Assembly: GCF_016862075.1 (NCBI RefSeq) | Contig: NZ_BOMG01000116.1 | Span: 1 to 64,000 of the forward strand | Source of the DNA: Actinoplanes couchii | Lineage (GTDB): Bacteria; Actinomycetota; Actinomycetes; Mycobacteriales; Micromonosporaceae | Reading direction: 5' to 3' | Length of the DNA: 64,000 bases | Shown: one piece after another, positions 16,416-24,763 of the stretch | Numbering within the stretch: position 1 is the first letter of the stretch | Layout of the letters: each line of letters opens with the position of its first letter | The notes under the pieces: model-generated | Told to the model about the DNA's origin: nothing | The model's input: only the letters and a program-made list of their open reading frames with translations | Databases searched by the model: none | Made by a program: the position numbers and the translations under genes

Positions 16416-16544
16416 TCAAACGTCGGCCGCCGGGACGAGCCGGTCGACGGCGATCCGCCAGTGACCGCAGGCACAGTGCTCGTACCGGACCCGGCCCTCG
16501 CTGGTGAGATGGCCGGACCGGGTGTACCAGGTGTGTCGATGCAT
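16416..16544 (-). CDS. 42-residue small protein with a CxCGH motif, divergent from the CGNR gene
   Basis: This short frame encodes 42 residues rich in His, Trp and Tyr, with HTWYTRSGH early and CACGHW near residue 25, which could bind a metal with a neighbouring His. Codon third positions are strongly G/C, as in real genes here. The ATG at 16544 lies 25 bp from the divergent start of the CGNR regulator, so the two probably share control. I do not recognise a family. Confidence 0.55.
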   Translation of the reverse strand: MHRHTWYTRSGHLTSEGRVRYEHCACGHWRIAVDRLVPAADV

Positions 16545-16569
16545 GAGATCAGCATGATGTAATGCCCTT

Positions 16570-17109
16570 ATGCGCATCAACCCTTACGGTGAGGAGCCGG
16601 TCCGGCTGGCGCTGGACCTGGTGACCCACCCGCCCGCCGACGCCGGGGAGCTGGCCGGCCGGTGCCGCGCCGCCGGTTTCGTGGTGGACATGCCGATTCG
16701 CGACGCCGACCTGTCCGAGGTGGAGGCGTTCCTGGCGGACTGGCTGGCGGTGATCGACGCCCCCGGTCCCGACGCCCGCGCCGAGCGGCTCAACGTGCTG
16801 CTGGCCCGGGCGTCCGCGCATCCCCGGCTGACCAACCACGTCGGCGACGGCTGGCACGTGCACTACCGCGACCCGGACCTGCCGCTGTCCGCCGCGCTGC
16901 GGGCGCTGATCAGTGTCGGCACCGCCCTGCACCTGGCCGGCCGGGGCATCCACCGGCTGGGCCGCTGCGCCGCCGAGGGCTGCGGCCGCCCGTTCGCCGA
17001 CTTCAGCCGCACCGGCCGGCAGCGCTACTGCTCCCCGGCGTGCGGCAACCGCGACGCGGTCCGCCGCCACCGCTCCCGGGCCGCGGCCCCGGCGATCAGG
17101 GAGCGGTGA
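16570..17109 (+). CDS. CGNR zinc-finger/ABATE-domain regulator
   Basis: The 179-residue protein has an N-terminal ABATE-type stress-ligand region (about 1-125) and a C-terminal CGNR zinc finger: CAAEGCGRPFADFSRTGRQR, then YCSPACGNRDAVRRHR, providing four cysteines and the defining CGNR. Such proteins are putative ligand-responsive transcription factors. No clear ribosome site precedes ATG 16570, so translation may be leaderless. Its last codons lie in a 19-bp tandem array that runs into the end of the convergent gene. Confidence 0.92.
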   Translation: MRINPYGEEPVRLALDLVTHPPADAGELAGRCRAAGFVVDMPIRDADLSEVEAFLADWLAVIDAPGPDARAERLNVLLARASAHPRLTNHVGDGWHVHYRDPDLPLSAALRALISVGTALHLAGRGIHRLGRCAAEGCGRPFADFSRTGRQRYCSPACGNRDAVRRHRSRAAAPAIRER

Positions 17110-17180
17110 CGGCGATCGGGAGCGGCGATGCGATCAGGGAGCGGTGACGGCGGTCGGCAGCGGTGATGCGGTCAGGGGCA
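17092..17180. repeat. 19-bp tandem array spanning two convergent stop codons
   Basis: Units gcgatcagggagcggtgac and ggcgatcgggagcggcgat alternate at 19-bp steps from 17092 (17092, 17111, 17130, 17149, with a partial unit at 17168). The CGNR stop (17107-17109) is in unit 1 and the stop of the convergent gene (17172-17174) is in the partial unit. Confidence 0.8.
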
Positions 17181-17690
17181 GGCGGCCGGGCTGAGTTCGC
17201 TGACCAGGCGGGTGGCCGTGCCGGTGTGCTTGGCGTAGGCCTCCGGGAACGCGGAGATCTGGACCGCCTGCGCCGCCTCGGTCAGCCGCATGTCCTGCCA
17301 ATTCCGGACCTTGAGCAGCTTGTCGTAGAACTTCCCGGTCTGGTACGCCGGATCACGCAGCTGCTTCGGGGTGCCCCAGCCCTGGCTGGGCCGCTGCTGG
17401 AAGAGCCCGATCGAGTCCCGGTCGCCGCCGCGCAGGTTGCGCAGGGTGGACTCCTGCAGGGCGGTGGCGACCGCGATCACCTGACCCTGCACCGGCACCT
17501 TCCGTTCCGCGCCGATGGCGACGATGGTGCGGGCGTTGGCGACCTGCTCCTCGTTCCATCGGTCGAGTTCGGACTTCGCCGGGGACGCCACGGGCGGGGC
17601 GCAGACCTCGGTGGCATCGGCGGTCTGGAACCGGGAGAGCACCAGCATGGTGGCCAGGACGGACACGAGAACGGTGAAGAGCACGCGCAA
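17172..17690 (-). CDS. Secreted lysozyme-like (transglycosylase-fold) protein
   Basis: The 172-residue protein has an N-terminal signal or anchor helix (LRVLFTVLVSVLATMLVLS), a Pro/Ala stretch, and a lysozyme-like domain. ALQESTLRNL carries the probable catalytic Glu, followed by DSIGLFQQRPSQGWGTPKQL, a signature of the goose-type/SLT fold, and AAQAVQISAFPEAYAKH. It would act on peptidoglycan outside the membrane. I chose TTG 17690 (GGAAGG 7 bp upstream) because a longer in-frame start puts 33 charged residues before the signal helix. The start is uncertain. Confidence 0.75.
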   Translation of the reverse strand: MRVLFTVLVSVLATMLVLSRFQTADATEVCAPPVASPAKSELDRWNEEQVANARTIVAIGAERKVPVQGQVIAVATALQESTLRNLRGGDRDSIGLFQQRPSQGWGTPKQLRDPAYQTGKFYDKLLKVRNWQDMRLTEAAQAVQISAFPEAYAKHTGTATRLVSELSPAACP

Positions 17691-17851
17691 GACGGAACCT
17701 TCCAGGAACGTGAACCGTTCGCACGATATCGACCGTCCATGATTCACCGCCTCAGCCCACCGGTCAGAAGATCCGGCCAATGTGGTCAACGGACCCCCGC
17801 AGTGTCGGCGGGCCGCTTGCGCATCCGCGGTCGGTGACCGACGGTGAGCGG

Positions 17852-18643
17852 ATGAAGGTCAACCATCTGAACTGCGGCAGTCTGCGGCCGTGGGGCTCAC
17901 CCGGCGGCCTGGTCTGCCATGTGCTGCTCGTGGAGGCCGCCGACGGGCTGGTGCTCGTCGACTCCGGCTTCGGTCTGCACGACGTCGCCGCGCCCGCTCA
18001 CCGGATCGGCCCGGCGCGGCACCTGATCCGCCCGGTCCTCGATCCGCGCGAGACCGCGATCCGGCAGGTCGAGAAGCGGGGACACGACCCCGCGGACGTA
18101 CGCCATGTCGTGCTCACCCACGGCGACGCCGACCACACCGGCGGCCTGGCCGACTTCCCGCACGCCCGGGTGCACCTGACCGCCGCCGAGTCGGAGGCCA
18201 TGCGCCGGCCGCTGACCCGCGGCGAGCGCCGCCGTTACCTGCCCGGCCAGCGCGAGCACGGCCCGGACCTGGTCGAGCACGACCCGGAGCACGGTGACGG
18301 CTGGCGCGGGTTCGCCGCGGCCGCCGAGATTCTGCCCGGGGTGGTGCTGATCGGGCTGAGCGGCCACACCCGCGGGCACGCCGCGGTCGCCGTCGACGCG
18401 GGCGACCGCTGGGTCCTGCACGCCGGGGACGCGTTCTACCACCGCGGCCAGATCGAGAACGCCGGCCGCCCGCCCCGCACCCTGACGACGATGGAGCAGG
18501 TGGTGGCGCACGACCGGGCCCGGGTGCGCGACAACCACGCCCGCCTCGCCGAGTTGCGGGCCGCCGCCGATCCCGGCCTGCTGCTGGTCAACGCGCACGA
18601 CCCGGAACTGCTCCGCCGCGCCGTCGCGGACAGTCCGGACTGA
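17852..18643 (+). CDS. Metallo-beta-lactamase fold hydrolase
   Basis: A 263-residue MBL-fold protein. The metal motif is LTHGDADHTGG (near residue 88), the HxDxDH variant with Asp in place of the second His; a later His is in LSGHTRGHAAV and the bridging Asp in LHAGDAFYH. Family members cleave esters, lactones or thioesters such as acyl-homoserine lactones or glyoxalase substrates; the exact substrate is open. ATG 17852 is preferred to earlier starts because the first strand begins there. Confidence 0.88.
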   Translation: MKVNHLNCGSLRPWGSPGGLVCHVLLVEAADGLVLVDSGFGLHDVAAPAHRIGPARHLIRPVLDPRETAIRQVEKRGHDPADVRHVVLTHGDADHTGGLADFPHARVHLTAAESEAMRRPLTRGERRRYLPGQREHGPDLVEHDPEHGDGWRGFAAAAEILPGVVLIGLSGHTRGHAAVAVDAGDRWVLHAGDAFYHRGQIENAGRPPRTLTTMEQVVAHDRARVRDNHARLAELRAAADPGLLLVNAHDPELLRRAVADSPD

Positions 18644-18679
18644 CGCCGGGCCGGGTGGCTGGCCCACCGGGGCCAAGAT

Positions 18680-18707
18680 CCGCCGGTCCGGCGGACCGGA
18701 CCGGCGG
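18680..18707 (+). terminator. Strong hairpin after the MBL gene
   Basis: CCGCCGGTCCGG (18680-18691) and CCGGACCGGCGG (18696-18707) form a perfect 12-bp stem with a 4-nt loop, 37 bp after the MBL stop. No T-run follows, as in many actinobacterial terminators. Confidence 0.8.
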
Positions 18708-18715
18708 CTGCTGAT

Positions 18716-19966
18716 TTGGTTCAGGGTGTGTTCAGCACTTTCATCCGGCGTAAGCGGCGCGGGCGGTGGCGGCGGGACTCCGAGCACGGCGGCGTGGCGG
18801 TGATCTTCGCGATCTTCATGGGCAGCTCGGTCCTGATCGGCATGACCGCGCTCGTGATCGACGTGGGCCTGCTCTACAACGAGCGCGAGCAGTTGATCAC
18901 CGGCGCGGACTCGGCCTCGTTCAAGGTCGCGATCAACTGCGTCAAGGATCCCACCACGTGTACGACCGCGGCGCAGACCCCGGTCGCGATGCAGTACGCC
19001 GGCCGCAACGCCAAGGACAACACGTCGGCCGCCCAGATCTGCTTCGACGACACCGGCTGCCCGGTCTGGAACGTCCCGCGGGCGTGCCCGCCGCTGCCCG
19101 TGGTGCCGGCCGGGCAGGGCAAGGGCAACTGGGTGGAGGTACGGACCAGCACGGTCGTGCCGGGCGGCGGCACCCTGGTCCCGCCGATCTTCGCCAAGGC
19201 CGCCACCGACGGCAACTACAAGGGCACCCGGGTCGGCGCCTGCGCCCGGGTGGCGTGGGGGCCGCCGCTGGTGGAGAAGGTGTTCGCCCTGGGTATCTCG
19301 CTGTGCGACTGGAAGCGGATGACCAGCAACGGCACGGTCTTCTACAACCCGCTGGGCACCCTGCTCAACGACATCGGCCTGTTCCAGCTGATCGGCCTGC
19401 CCAGCCCGAACCCCGGTCAGGACAGCGCGATCCCGCAGGTGCTGCCGCTGACCGCGCTCGGCCTGCCGCTGCCGTCCTGCACCACCCCGGTCGACCTGAC
19501 CGTGCCGCGCGGGTACGTCTGGCTGCAGTACCCCGACCTGAGCCCGCCGGACAGCGAGTGCATGATGGACCTGAAGGTCGACGACCTGCCCCGGTCGTTC
19601 CTGCTGTCCGGCCTGCTCATCGGCACCATCTGCGCGCAGAAACTGCAGGCCAAGCTGAACAAGGGCCCGTTCCTGGTGCCGATCTTCGACAAGATCGTGC
19701 CGGAGCTGGTCTCGCTGGCCCCGCAGTACCACATCGTCGGGTTCGCGCCGTTCGTCGTCACCGGCTACTCGTCCCTGGTCCCCGGCGTGGTGAACTCGGT
19801 GACCAGCCTGCTCAGCGGTGGTCTGCTGGGCGCGCTGACCACCCTGCTGTGCACGACCGCGGCCTGCATCACCGGCTACTTCACCAAGACCCTGATCCCG
19901 CACAGCCGGCCGCAGTTCGGCACCGGCCCCAATTTCGGCGCGACCGTGATCGGGCGTACCGGCTAA
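18716..19966 (+). CDS. TadE/TadG-like pilus-assembly or surface protein
   Basis: The 416-residue protein begins with a basic stretch and one hydrophobic helix (GGVAVIFAIFMGSSVLIGMTALVIDVGLLY), the hallmark of TadG-related proteins, whose DVG and following heptads (EREQLITGADSASFKVA) are conserved. The rest is an extracellular domain with many cysteines, including CVKDPTTC and CTTAAC. It is probably a membrane-anchored component associated with Flp/Tad pili, but no other tad gene is in the window. TTG 18716 or GTG 18728 could start it. It overlaps the convergent kinase gene by 4 bp. Confidence 0.75.
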   Translation: MVQGVFSTFIRRKRRGRWRRDSEHGGVAVIFAIFMGSSVLIGMTALVIDVGLLYNEREQLITGADSASFKVAINCVKDPTTCTTAAQTPVAMQYAGRNAKDNTSAAQICFDDTGCPVWNVPRACPPLPVVPAGQGKGNWVEVRTSTVVPGGGTLVPPIFAKAATDGNYKGTRVGACARVAWGPPLVEKVFALGISLCDWKRMTSNGTVFYNPLGTLLNDIGLFQLIGLPSPNPGQDSAIPQVLPLTALGLPLPSCTTPVDLTVPRGYVWLQYPDLSPPDSECMMDLKVDDLPRSFLLSGLLIGTICAQKLQAKLNKGPFLVPIFDKIVPELVSLAPQYHIVGFAPFVVTGYSSLVPGVVNSVTSLLSGGLLGALTTLLCTTAACITGYFTKTLIPHSRPQFGTGPNFGATVIGRTG

Positions 19967-22818
19967 TCGGTCTGGCTCTTCTCCAGGGCCCGCTCACCCG
20001 GCGGCAGGGAGCAGACCCGGAGCACCTCCTGACAGAGGTTGTCCAGCCGGGACACCGAGCGGGCGATCGCGGTGACCGCCCGCTGCTGCTGCGGCGCCAG
20101 CTCGTCGGTGTCGCCGAGCAGCGTCTCGGTGTACCCGCTGATCGTGGTGAGCGGCGTCCGGATCTCGTGCGACAGGATGCTCATCAGGTCGCGTTTCATC
20201 GCGTCCGCGTCGGCCAGCGCGGTGTTGGTGTCCTGCAGTTCGGCGTTGCGCTCGCCGAGGGCCCGGTTGGCCTCGTCCCGGTCGCGTTCGGCGGACACCC
20301 GGGCCGAGATGTCGGTGACCGCGGTGATGATGGTGGCCGGCCGGTCCAGGTGGTCACGCAGCATCGACACGCCGATCTGCGCCTCCACCACCCGGCCGTC
20401 GGCGGCGAGCAGCCGCTGGTGCCGGTCGGTGGCCGCGTCGCCGACGAAGAGCCCGGCGGCGGCCGCCCAGTTCAGGTGCCGGTCCTCGGGGTGGGTGAGG
20501 CTGTCGATGGTGCGCCCGGCGAGCGCGTCCGGGGCGTACCCGAGGATGTCGGCCAGGGCCGGGTTGGCCTGGATCACCGTGCCGTCGACGTGCAGCATCG
20601 CCTGCCCGACGGTGGAGAGCGTGAACTGCGCGTGCAGCAGCCGCTCCCGGTCGGCGAGCGCGGTCTCGGCCTTGCGGCGGTCGGTGACGTCCAGGTTCAC
20701 CTCGAGGATCGCGGCCGGAGCGCCGTAGTCGTCGTACTGCACCGACTGGTGGCTGTGCACGGTCAGCCGGCTGCCGTCGCTGCGGAGCTGGTCGAGCTCG
20801 CCCTCCCAGCGGCTCTCGCCGGACAGCGCGTCCTCGACGACGGCCCGGTCCACCGGGTAGCGGGTGTCCAACAGCCGGTCGCTGCTCTTGCCGACGACGG
20901 CGCTGGACGGCCAGCCGTAGGTGAGTTCCGCGCCGGTGTTCCAGCCGATGATCCGGGCGTCCAGATCCCGGACGATCACCGCGATCGGGGCCAGGCGCAA
21001 CAGCTCGGCCTGCTGCTCGGCGACGGCGTTGGCCCGGTGCCGTTCGGTCACGTCCGAGCAGAGGCCGTCGGCGAACAGCCGGTCGCCGTCGCGGCGGGCT
21101 ACTCCCCGGATCCAGACCCAGCGGGTGATCCCGTCCAGCCCGGCCATCCGGCACTCGATCTCGGCGGCCTGACCCTCGTAGAGCTGCTCGACGAACGCGC
21201 GGTACGCGGCCTGGTCGTCGGCGTGCACCGCCCCGTAGAGGTGCTGGGTCATGTCCGCCTCGCCGGGCAGCTCCTCCAGCTCGCCCCCGAAGACGGCGAC
21301 CACGTTGCCCTGGGCGTGCACGGTGCGGGCGGTCCCGCCGGGCAGCAGTTCCACGGTCCACAGGAAGTCGGTGAGGTTGTCGACGATCCGGGCCAGCGCG
21401 TCGCGGGCCACCGCCAGCTCCCGGTCCAGGTCGGCGGCCCGGCGGCGCTGCACGGCCTGGCCGATGTACGCCGAGACGCTCTCCAGGCTGGCGATCAGCT
21501 CGTCGTCGCGTTCGTCGTGCCGCTGGTGGTCGGCGATCATCAGCACCCCGACGACCTCGGCGCCGTCCCGGACCGGCACGGCGGCAACCGCGTGCAGCCC
21601 GGCCTCACCGGCCTCGGCGGCCCTGGGCAGGGCGCTGGACGGCAGGTCCGGGATCCACTGCGAGGCGCCGGCCGCCCACACCGTGCCGGGCACCCCGACC
21701 CCCGGCGCGTACGCCACCGTGACCTCCATCAGCTTGGCGATCTTCGGGTCGGCGCTGTAGACGGCGAGGCGCTCCAGGCAGGACTGGTCCGGGTTGCGGT
21801 GCCAGTACTCCAGGTACGGCCAGCCCAGCCGGTCACCGAGCGCGCCGACCACGTCCCGGGCGGCTTCGAGGGCGGTGCCGGTCTGCAGCAGGATGCCGGC
21901 CACCGCCTGTTCGGTGTCGCGCAGGTGCTGGGTGCGCTTGCGGTCGGAGATGTCCCGGACGAAGGTGTGGAAGGCGTGCCCGTCCGGTTCGAACAGCACC
22001 GACAGCGACAGCTCGGCCGGGAAGGCGTGCCCGTCGCGGTGCAGCATCTCCAGCTCGACCCGTTCACCGCCGAGCGCGGCAGCTTGGGTGTGCTCCATCC
22101 AGTCCGCGTCGGCGCGGAGCCGTTCGGGCACGATCAGGTCGGTGACCGGACGCCCGAGGGCCTCGTCGGCGGTCCAGCCGAAGATCCGTTCGGCGGCGTG
22201 GTTCCAGCCGGTCACCAGGCCCGCGCTGTCCCCGGCGATGAAGGCGTCCGGGGTGGTGTCCAGGAACCGCTGGGTGCGGGCGGCCAGCTGCTCGGTCTCG
22301 TTCGCGGCGGTCCGGGCGGCGATCTCCGACGCCGCGGCCAGTGCGAGGTCCTCCATCAGCTCCACGTCGGCGTCCGACCAGGTGCGGGGCTGCCGGTCGA
22401 CGACGCAGAGGGTGCCGAGCACGGCCTGGTTCTTGGAGCGCAGCGGGACGCCGAGGTACGCGATCGCCTCGTGTTCCTCGATCGACGGGTTGCCGGACAG
22501 TTCCGGGTCGAGGCGGGCGTCGTCGACGGCCAGGGTGCGGCCGGCCTCCACCACGTGTTTGCAGTACGAGTGGGTCAGCGGGATCTCCCGGGTAGCGGCC
22601 AGCACCCCGGTCAACCCGGTCTCGGCGGTCAGGACCTGACGCTCGGCCTCGACCAGGGACACCACCGACACCGGCGCCCCGAGCAGGCGCGAGGCCAGGA
22701 CGGTGAGCCGCTGCAGTGCCTCGGAGGGCGCGCCGTCGACCAGGCCGGTCGCGGCCACCTGTGCCAGCCGGGCCGGATCCTGCACCGCCGCGTTGATCTC
22801 TGCCGTCGTTCCCGCCAC
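19963..22818 (-). CDS. Multi-PAS/GAF sensor protein ending after HisKA, with no HATPase domain
   Basis: A 951-residue cytoplasmic sensor. Domains in order: GAF (about 30-175), PAS (185-305), GAF (310-455), PAS (470-600), PAS (605-730), PAS (735-860), a coiled linker, and HisKA (875-940) with the H-box SILSHEIRTPL, His near 884. The protein stops about 65 residues after this His, and no HATPase catalytic domain follows; the downstream DNA is the convergent TadG-like gene. It can be phosphorylated only in trans, or acts by HisKA dimer exchange. The GTG start is at 22818. It is divergent from the chitinase gene. Confidence 0.9.
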   Translation of the reverse strand: MAGTTAEINAAVQDPARLAQVAATGLVDGAPSEALQRLTVLASRLLGAPVSVVSLVEAERQVLTAETGLTGVLAATREIPLTHSYCKHVVEAGRTLAVDDARLDPELSGNPSIEEHEAIAYLGVPLRSKNQAVLGTLCVVDRQPRTWSDADVELMEDLALAAASEIAARTAANETEQLAARTQRFLDTTPDAFIAGDSAGLVTGWNHAAERIFGWTADEALGRPVTDLIVPERLRADADWMEHTQAAALGGERVELEMLHRDGHAFPAELSLSVLFEPDGHAFHTFVRDISDRKRTQHLRDTEQAVAGILLQTGTALEAARDVVGALGDRLGWPYLEYWHRNPDQSCLERLAVYSADPKIAKLMEVTVAYAPGVGVPGTVWAAGASQWIPDLPSSALPRAAEAGEAGLHAVAAVPVRDGAEVVGVLMIADHQRHDERDDELIASLESVSAYIGQAVQRRRAADLDRELAVARDALARIVDNLTDFLWTVELLPGGTARTVHAQGNVVAVFGGELEELPGEADMTQHLYGAVHADDQAAYRAFVEQLYEGQAAEIECRMAGLDGITRWVWIRGVARRDGDRLFADGLCSDVTERHRANAVAEQQAELLRLAPIAVIVRDLDARIIGWNTGAELTYGWPSSAVVGKSSDRLLDTRYPVDRAVVEDALSGESRWEGELDQLRSDGSRLTVHSHQSVQYDDYGAPAAILEVNLDVTDRRKAETALADRERLLHAQFTLSTVGQAMLHVDGTVIQANPALADILGYAPDALAGRTIDSLTHPEDRHLNWAAAAGLFVGDAATDRHQRLLAADGRVVEAQIGVSMLRDHLDRPATIITAVTDISARVSAERDRDEANRALGERNAELQDTNTALADADAMKRDLMSILSHEIRTPLTTISGYTETLLGDTDELAPQQQRAVTAIARSVSRLDNLCQEVLRVCSLPPGERALEKSQTD

Positions 22819-22860
22819 GTCTGGTATGTCGGCACCCTGGCCGCAGACTTGAAAGGCGGA

Positions 22861-22894
22861 ACTGTTTACTTCTTCAGTTAACAGTCCTAATAAT
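22861..22894 (+). promoter_or_regulatory. Chitinase promoter with overlapping inverted repeat; probably leaderless
   Basis: TTTACT (22865-22870) and TAATAA (22888-22893) are 17 bp apart. A start point 6-7 bp after the -10 would fall on the ATG at 22900, and no ribosome-binding sequence precedes that ATG. ACTGTT (22861-22866) and AACAGT (22880-22885) are inverted arms covering the -35 and spacer, a likely repressor site. Confidence 0.55.
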
Positions 22895-22899
22895 TAGCC

Positions 22900-24258
22900 A
22901 TGCGTCGATCAGTGATCCTGGCTGTGGCGGCCGTCCTGGCCGCCGCGTCATCCACCGTCCTGGTGACGGCGACCGCGGGTGCGGCCGTCGCCTGCGCGCC
23001 CGCCTGGGCCGCCACCTCCGTCTACGTCAAGGACAGCGTCGCCTCGCAGGGTGGCACCAACTACACCGCGAAGTGGTGGACCCAGGGCGAGGACCCTTCC
23101 TCGCACAGCGCCCAGTGGGACGTCTGGGTCAACAGCGGGGCCTGCGGCGGCACCACTCCTTCCCCCTCGCCGTCCTCGCCGTCCACCTCGCCCAGCCCGA
23201 CCCCCACGCCGACCACCCCGATTCCCGCTGGTGATCTTCCGCGGCGTGCGCTGATCGGCTACCTGCACACCAGCTTCGCCAACGGCTCCGGCTACGTACG
23301 GATGGCCGACGTGCCCGCCGACTGGGACATCGTCAACCTGTCGTTCGGCGAGCCGACCACCGCCACCTCCGGCGACATCCGGTTCACACTCTGCCCGGTC
23401 GCGGAGTGCCCGAACGTGGAGACCGAGGCCGCGTTCATCGCCGCGATCAAGGCCAAGCGGCAGGCCGGCAAGAAGGTGCTGCTGTCGATCGGCGGCGCCA
23501 ACGGCCAGGTGCAGCTCACCACGACCACCGCCCGGGACACCTTCGTCCGCTCGGTCAGCGCGATCATCGACCGGTTCGGTCTGGACGGCGTCGACATCGA
23601 CTTCGAGGGCCACTCGCTGTCGCTGAACACCGGCGACACCGACTTCCGCAACCCGACCACGCCGGTGATCGTCAACCTGATCAGCGCGATCAAGACCCTC
23701 AAGGCGCGGTACGGGGCCGGCTTCGTGCTCACGATGGCCCCGGAGACGTTCTTCGTCCAGCTCGGGTACCAGTTCTACGGTTCCGGGCCGTGGGGTGGCC
23801 AGGACCCGCGGGCCGGCTCGTACCTGCCGGTGATCCACGCGCTGCGTGACGACATCACCGTGCTGCACGTGCAGGACTACAACTCCGGGCCGATCATGGG
23901 GCTGGACGGCCAGTACCACTCGATGGGCGGCGCCGACTTCCACATCGCGATGACCGACATGCTGCTCGCCGGGTTCCCGGTGGCCGGCAACACGGCCCAT
24001 GTCTTCCCGGCGCTGCGGGAGAACCAGATCGCCTTCGGCGCGCCCAGCTCGGTCAGCGCCGGCAACGGGTACGTCGCTCCGGCCGAGGTGCAGAAGGCCG
24101 TGTCCTGCCTGGTCAAGGGCGTGAGTTGTGGGTCGTACACACCGCGCAGTGGTCTGAATCCGGACTTCCGCGGACTGATGACGTGGTCGATCAACTGGGA
24201 CCGCTTCTACAGCTGGGAGTTCAAGAACAGTCACCGCCCCTTCCTCAACGGCATCTAG
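22900..24258 (+). CDS. Secreted GH18 chitinase with N-terminal chitin-binding module
   Basis: The 452-residue enzyme has a signal peptide (1-28), a CBM5/12-type module (about 30-85, with AWAATSVYVKDSVASQGG and the aromatic pair in YTAKWWTQGEDP), a Pro/Ser/Thr linker (87-110), and a GH18 barrel. The barrel has SIGG on strand 3 and the catalytic DGVDIDFEG, whose final Glu is the acid. It cleaves chitin outside the cell to oligomers. Expression is probably controlled at the inverted repeat in its promoter. The 3' end overlaps the convergent MarR gene by 4 bp. Confidence 0.95.
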   Translation: MRRSVILAVAAVLAAASSTVLVTATAGAAVACAPAWAATSVYVKDSVASQGGTNYTAKWWTQGEDPSSHSAQWDVWVNSGACGGTTPSPSPSSPSTSPSPTPTPTTPIPAGDLPRRALIGYLHTSFANGSGYVRMADVPADWDIVNLSFGEPTTATSGDIRFTLCPVAECPNVETEAAFIAAIKAKRQAGKKVLLSIGGANGQVQLTTTTARDTFVRSVSAIIDRFGLDGVDIDFEGHSLSLNTGDTDFRNPTTPVIVNLISAIKTLKARYGAGFVLTMAPETFFVQLGYQFYGSGPWGGQDPRAGSYLPVIHALRDDITVLHVQDYNSGPIMGLDGQYHSMGGADFHIAMTDMLLAGFPVAGNTAHVFPALRENQIAFGAPSSVSAGNGYVAPAEVQKAVSCLVKGVSCGSYTPRSGLNPDFRGLMTWSINWDRFYSWEFKNSHRPFLNGI

Positions 24259-24698
24259 GACCGTAACGACAGCACCATGCTCCGCAGGAGCCGGAACGCG
24301 ACCGACTGCTCGTCCTCGGTCATGCCGGACAGCATCCTGATCTCGACGGAGCGGACCGCGGCGGACGCCTGCTCCAGGCTCCGCTCGCCGAGGGGCGTCA
24401 GCCGGGTGGGCAGGGCCTTCCCGACTGGCGCCTCGGCCGGCCTGGTCACCAGGCCCTCCCGTTCCAGGGTCTGCAGCAGCACGTTCATCGACTGCCGGGT
24501 GACGAAGACGCCCCGGGCCAGGTCGGAGTTGGACAGGCCGGGCCGCTGGGCGAGCAGCTCCAGGCAGGAGTAGCGGGTCACGTTCATCCCGAGCGGCCGC
24601 AGCACGTCCTCCATCGCGGCGCGCAGCGCGCTGGACGCCTCCTTCAGCAGGTAGCCCAGCGATTTCTCCAGGTCGACACCGTTCCCGTCTTGACTCAT
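24255..24698 (-). CDS. MarR family regulator
   Basis: This 147-residue winged-helix protein shows the MarR core: LELLAQRPGLSNSDLARGVFVTRQSM (recognition helix near 60-75), then LVTRPAEAPVGKALPTRLTPLGE (wing). It is divergent from a VOC protein. Two near-identical palindromes lie between them, one covering its own ATG and the spacer of the VOC promoter. It therefore almost certainly represses itself and the VOC gene until an inducer binds. Confidence 0.93.
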   Translation of the reverse strand: MSQDGNGVDLEKSLGYLLKEASSALRAAMEDVLRPLGMNVTRYSCLELLAQRPGLSNSDLARGVFVTRQSMNVLLQTLEREGLVTRPAEAPVGKALPTRLTPLGERSLEQASAAVRSVEIRMLSGMTEDEQSVAFRLLRSMVLSLRS

Positions 24699-24717
24699 GT
24701 CAGCATACTGACATAAC
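24690..24717 (+). promoter_or_regulatory. Promoter of the VOC gene
   Basis: TTGACT (24690-24695) and CATAAC (24712-24717) are separated by 16 bp. The first MarR palindrome occupies the spacer. Confidence 0.5.
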
Positions 24718-24743
24718 CTCGTGCATGTCAGTAAACTGACATG
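24697..24743. promoter_or_regulatory. Paired MarR operators
   Basis: ATGTCAGCATACTGACAT (24697-24714) and CATGTCAGTAAACTGACATG (24724-24743) share the form ATGTCAG-N4-CTGACAT, with centres 28 bp apart. The first contains the MarR start codon. Two adjacent sites on nearly the same helix face suggest cooperative binding of two dimers. Confidence 0.88.
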
Positions 24744-24763
24744 ACCTATTGGAGGAGCACCAC

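Noticed and set aside
18766..22881. A 1370-residue plus-strand open frame opposite the multi-PAS protein
   Set aside because: It is a shadow of TadG-like and PAS-protein coding sequence with low-complexity translation.
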